Below, in pieces: positions 57,724 to 64,000 of a stretch of 64,000 bases of DNA. The notes beneath the pieces were generated by a model. The model saw only the letters and a program-made list of their open reading frames with translations. It ran no database searches and was not told the origin of the DNA. Every line of letters starts with the position of its first letter. Position 1 is the first letter of the stretch. The translations under genes and the position numbers were made by a program. Source of the DNA: Adiantum capillus-veneris (lineage: Eukaryota; Streptophyta; Polypodiopsida; Polypodiales; Pteridaceae); contig CM043956.1 of the NCBI GenBank assembly GCA_014529385.2, forward strand, positions 62,276,620 to 62,340,619, written 5' to 3'.

Positions 57724-58302
57724 TCATAATATGGACTTCCCTTTAGCGTCCTTCATCTGAATCATCCCGGTGCTCCAGTCTTGTTTAGCTTCCATGGCCA
57801 TAAGCCAAGGCCTCCCAAGAATGATGGGGTAGCCCTCCCCTTTGTGTGGCATGACGAAGATGTCTACCTCCACTTCTATATTGAATGCTTTTACTTTCAC
57901 TGCATTTATAATGCCCACGCATTTCACTCTTACATTGTTTGCCATCTTGGCTCGGCAAGGTGCTAGCCTACTTACCTCTAGACCTAGATGGTGCATCATC
58001 TTTTCACTCATGATGCATATTTGCGCGCCACCATCTATGTAGACATTTGAGATTTGTTGCCCCTTGATGTGAGCGTCCATGGTTGGTAGAATGTCGTCAA
58101 GATCCCTTCCAAAGATAGCCCCAGCTATCCTGGGCCTTGATTTCCTGGTACTTACCAATTTTGTCCATTGCCTCCTCATTCTGGGTGCAAGGTGGATTAA
58201 TTGGGGCCAAGTTATCTTCGGGCCTTGCATTAACACATCTTGAACTAAGTCATAGGGTTTTGCATACTCACCTAGTGATAAGTCCACGATGTCTTCTGCC
58301 AC
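57724..58302 (-). CDS. Tat element retropepsin-like protease
   Basis: About 192 codons. The active-site loop is 'ISNVYIDGGAQICIMSEKMM' (Asp-Gly-Gly, the form seen in many plant gypsy proteases), and the later motif is 'GYPIILGRPWLMAMEAKQDW'. It would cut the Gag-Pol polyprotein. The frame ends after 'MKDAKGKSIL'; downstream reading 'MRTKNKRNMILEASEDEST' and 'LEDAGKLQKILSNEL' in other frames leads to the inversion breakpoint. The N-terminus overlaps the end of the gag region. Confidence 0.85.
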   Translation of the reverse strand: MAEDIVDLSLGEYAKPYDLVQDVLMQGPKITWPQLIHLAPRMRRQWTKLVSTRKSRPRIAGAIFGRDLDDILPTMDAHIKGQQISNVYIDGGAQICIMSEKMMHHLGLEVSRLAPCRAKMANNVRVKCVGIINAVKVKAFNIEVEVDIFVMPHKGEGYPIILGRPWLMAMEAKQDWSTGMIQMKDAKGKSIL

Positions 58303-59468
58303 GGTTTAGCTGCTTGCTTGCTAGACTCGGCCTTCCCTTTCATCTTCTCTTCTCTTTGAGATGCTTCCTCGTGCCTCGCACGCTTCACTCCCATAGCATC
58401 CACTTCTTCTACCTTCGCTTTTCCTTTGTGATTCTCTCGAACTGATTCTTCTACCTTTTCCTTCCCTTTAGCCCCCAAGCTAATAACACTCACCGCTTGG
58501 TTCACAGCAGGTGGTGGGGGTAGTGGACTGAATGAGAAGTTGGGGTGGTGGTTGCTGCTGTACAAGTGGTCGAAGGATTTGGACCGGTGGGATCGGTCCT
58601 CATTGCCTAGGTGGTGGTGGTCTTGCTCTTGGCGGAGAGATCTGATTATGTCTCCCCCCTCAATTGAAATTCTGCCTCCTCGAGTGTGGGCAGTGTGGCC
58701 ATCTTCCCCGCAGTTGTAAGAGTGGTACTCTTGGTTCTGCCTTCATTGTCCTCTTCCTTGTTCTGGATTCCTGCCAGGTGCATGCCCTTGTTGCACCAGA
58801 TGCACGGATAAACTCTCTAGTTGGGTGGTGATGCGACTCAGCAGGTCTTGCTGCTCTTCTGATGCCTCCTGCGGTTGGACTCTATGATTGGTTGTTGTAG
58901 TCACTGGGGTTGGTCCGGCCGAGCTTGTTTCCTTTGACTCATTTACTCTTGCTTGCATGCATAGCTTCTTGTCTTTAAGGCGGGCTACTTCGACTGCCAA
59001 CTCATATGTTGCAGGAAACCTTCCCTTCACCTTCTCTCTAAGCGGCGACCATAGACCAGCAATGAAACGATTCTTCTTTAGTAATTTAGGCGCTCCTTCA
59101 CCTTCCTCTAGTGAGGCAACCCATCTCTCCCATAAGTACACAAATTTGGACTCGTAGGTGGCATACTCTAGCAGACCTCCCTGGTTTAATTCTGTCAGTA
59201 GCTGCCATAGCTTCTGCGAGGTTGTGCCTCCACCAAACCTCTTTACAAAAGCAGCCCTTAACACATCCCATGCATTCTTGGTGGCATGGGGCAATGCATT
59301 ATACCAGGATTTGGCCTCTACTTTCATCGGCAGAGGAAAAATTCTAAGTCGTGAAGTGTCGTCATCTTTGTTGGAGACAACACAAGCAATGTCGAAATCA
59401 TCCAAAAAGTCGGTGGTGAGATCCTCTCCCTTCTTTCCACTGAACGTGGGGAAAGAAACACTTGCCAT
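58272..59468 (-). pseudogene. Tat element gag
   Basis: Starts 'MASVSFPTFSGKKGEDLTTD' at 59468. The gag core reads 'PLPMKVEAKSWYNALPHATK', 'AFVKRFGGGTTSQKLWQLL' and 'NRFIAGLWSPLREKVKGRFP'. A stop at 58743 separates it from a zinc-knuckle-like piece ('YNCGEDGHTAHTR', one Cys short) and a Lys/Glu-rich C-terminal part (58565-58272, 'SLGAKGKEKVEESVRENHKG'). It is the structural particle protein, probably with one frameshift. Confidence 0.85.
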
Positions 59469-59802
59469 GGTAGTGACTCAGGAAATTACAAACCTCTTTT
59501 TTTTTTTTACATTACATTTACAGTAGCGGCTCATAGCGGCTTTTTATAGGGGTGGGTGGATAAATTAAAACATGATAAAGATAGAGACATTAAAGGAATG
59601 ACGGTAATCTAATATGGGGAGAATGATAGGGTTCGAGGAATTGAGGATTTCTCCTAGTACCACCACACCGAATAGGTATACGATCTTCTGTTGGTAGAAG
59701 ACTTTCCTATCTACATAGATATTCACATGCATATGCTGCAGGAATCTAAACGGGAATGCTGTCGGCCCGTTTTCCATCATGCACAGAGGGTGGAATACTT
59801 AC

Positions 59803-60762
59803 TTATACTCTTACCGTGCCAGTGTTGATGAGTCGGCACATCCACAAGAGGTCGTCTCCTTTCATGGGCTCTACCTTTCCTTCGTTGCTCAGCACGTACG
59901 GGGTGATTGCGACGCGTCTGACCACTCCCAGCCTCTTGGCTAGTAGCAATTGTAGGTAATTTCCATAGTCGGCGTGTTGCATGAATTCTACTCCATTCAG
60001 TTGCAACTCGCCCCCAGCCCACTCGGTTTCTCCCCTGGTAGAGAGCTTCTTCAGGATAAGTTGTACACGGAGAAGAGGAAGATCCTCCACTCGCTTTCCA
60101 AAACAGCGAGAGCAGTAGTCGAACCACTCTTCTCTAGGACATGGGAATCTTCTTACCACTTCTTCTTCAGGATTGTCGAAGTGGATTCGTAGCACTCGCA
60201 TGCGTCGTGCAAATCGGTAGGCGACCTTCTGCCGCTTAGCTTCGGATGACTTCCTCTTTGACAAGCTGGGTACAACCCAGCTTTCTGAGATTGAAGCACT
60301 TGCTTGGCCAGATGCTTCTCCCTTTGGGGTCATGTGTTTCCAGACCGGCTTATCTTCTCCTTACCTTTGGCTCGAGCAACCCGTTCAGGACACTTTGGAG
60401 TTATAACTTTGACTGCAGTTTCTTTAGGGAAAAGAGACCTCACCGTTTTCTTCCCTTCCTTGATGTGGATGACTTCTTCGCGACGAATGTCGATGTAGAC
60501 GATTTCAACCCTTTCGCTGCCTTCATTGCTGGCACTCATTGACAGTGTGTCTTGGTTGACAACAGTGATGGCACTTCACCGACCTCCCACCTGATGCTCT
60601 CAATTTATGGTTAGAACGAGCAACACGAGATGGAGAATTTACCTCCTGAATATTGAAGATGCTACAGCCTGGCGGTAGCACTTCAATGAAGGCAGCTAGT
60701 GCCTCCTTCATCTCCTCTTCTTCCGTCCTCCAGTTAGAAAATTCCTTCAACCATTCGTCCAT
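59803..60762 (-). pseudogene. Extra ORF upstream of gag (Ogre-type ORF1 position)
   Basis: Between primer site and gag. First block 60762-60523: 'MDEWLKEFSNWRTEEEEMKE', 'EVLPPGCSIFNI', ending with 'CHHCCQPRHTVNEC', which fits CX2CX4HX4C. A basic segment follows in another frame ('VYIDIRREEVIHIKEGKKTV', 60539-60330), then 60333-59803: 'AKRQKVAYRFARRMRVLRIH', 'FPCPREEWFDYCSRCFGK', 'LLLAKRLGVVRRVAITPYVL'. I do not recognise a domain beyond the knuckle. Ogre elements carry an ORF of unknown role here. At least two frameshifts if it was one protein. Confidence 0.6.
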
Positions 60763-60821
60763 GATTGATAGTGGGCGTCACTTTCAGCATTGTAAACTGA
60801 AGGGTCTAAGAAATCCCTCCT

Positions 60822-60835
60822 CCATGGGGGCACCA
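60822..60835 (-). promoter_or_regulatory. Primer-binding site of the Tat element
   Basis: On the - strand TGGTGCCCCCATGG follows the LTR end (...CCCGTCA) after two bases. The TGG start fits pairing with a tRNA CCA tail. I cannot name the tRNA; it is not the initiator-Met type used by the other elements here. Confidence 0.65.
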
Positions 60836-60837
60836 AA

Positions 60838-63423
<2,586 letters not shown>

Positions 63424-63650
63424 ACACAACATCCCGTGAAACCAGAATATGCTTTGTTTGTGGATAATACAACGTGTAACCTTTGCTTTCAGCACTATAA
63501 TCAACAAAAATACATCTGTTAGCCTTATCATCCAATTTTTTGTGTTGTGTTTGTGGCACCAAAGCATATGCCAAATAGCCAAAAACACGTTGTCAAAGAG
63601 TTGGCGGTCTTGCCAGGAAGGCATCGGGCCTCTAGCTGTGAGGGTTTGTG
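63424..63650 (-). pseudogene. copia-3 integrase C-terminal region, right piece
   Basis: The - strand reads 'RVFGYLAYALVPQTQHKKLD', 'DKANRCIFVDYSAESKGYTL' and 'YYPQTKHILVSRDVV', the end of a copia integrase. It is cut at 63424 by the Tat LTR and continued at 51526. A stop lies upstream near 63630. Confidence 0.82.
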
Positions 63651-64000
63651 GGGAAAATGGGAAGCTTTTCACTTAAGCAAACTTAGTGTTTGTATCAAAT
63701 ACATTGTGTGTAGCCATTGGAATCTTACACGCAGACACACACATACGCACACGTGAAACCCTCAAAACAAAACAAAGATGAAAATATCAAAGCTTTGATC
63801 GTATCTAATCAAAGGTAAGATGAAAGTGTTCACTGATGCATTTATAACAGCAAGTCGTTGTGCTCCAAATAGATTGTGAATGGTTCTTTGAAACTGTAAC
63901 TTAGTGCTTACAAAGATGTATGTATTTTTCCTAGCGATAGGAGTGAGCTGTGTCACGGTACAAGTCTTCTTGGTTCATAGTAATATTAAGAAAGCAAAAC
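63651..64000. other. Unassigned DNA at the right edge
   Basis: No motif recognised. It contains a short (CA) run (about 63735-63752) and the 14-bp palindrome ATCAAAGCTTTGAT near 63787. Confidence 0.5.

Overview
This is nuclear DNA of a land plant, almost entirely transposable elements nested inside one another. I see no intact host gene and no rRNA, tRNA, CRISPR or bacterial-style feature. The plant origin follows from Ty1/copia and chromodomain Ty3/gypsy elements, a dual-RNase-H (Tat/Ogre-type) gypsy element, a plant CACTA (En/Spm) transposon, and initiator-Met primer sites of the TGGTATCAGAGC type. A PPR relic with the 'MYAKCGAL ... DVVSWNALI ... GKRIHDDIVSQGLL' style and a HET-domain relic fit a fern or other non-seed plant better than an angiosperm. 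That placement is inference.

Layout. 1-6226: 3' half and 3' LTR of a + strand gypsy element (A), broken by a 3.7-kb DNA transposon (211-3895) and a 246-bp MITE (4243-4488). A primer-binding site and a gag-like ORF follow the LTR, as if a second copy shared it. 7320-12328: a truncated - strand gypsy element (B) with a 1.6-kb LTR and a 337-bp duplication that looks identical. 12.3-17.9 kb: unassigned DNA, then PPR, hAT-transposase and HET-domain relics. 17883-28506: a ~1.3-kb head-to-tail tandem repeat; copy 1 holds a complete 7,971-bp CACTA element (18682-26652), and copy 2 is the empty site.

29325-35068: a Ty1/copia element (- strand) with 190-bp LTRs and TSD TCATG. 35074-47510: a chromodomain gypsy element (C, - strand) split by a 2.6-kb solo LTR (35986-38587), a truncated CACTA copy (38696-42417), a MITE and a copia remnant. 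48560-51205: a second chromodomain gypsy (D). 51206-63650: a copia pol gene (- strand) cut by an 11.9-kb Tat/Ogre-type element (51527-63423). Inside that element a ~4.1-kb segment carrying RT, RNase H, integrase and the first part of the 3' LTR is inverted, so gag-protease and pol now lie on opposite strands.

How the parts relate. Nesting gives relative ages: host gypsy or copia first, then MITEs, CACTA, solo LTR and Tat, then local duplications and the inversion. Coding parts nearly all carry stops or frameshifts. The best leads are the intra-element inversion, the empty site of the CACTA element, a MITE family with 8-bp target duplications, a Tat-type LTR family with 4-bp target duplications, and the HET-domain relic.
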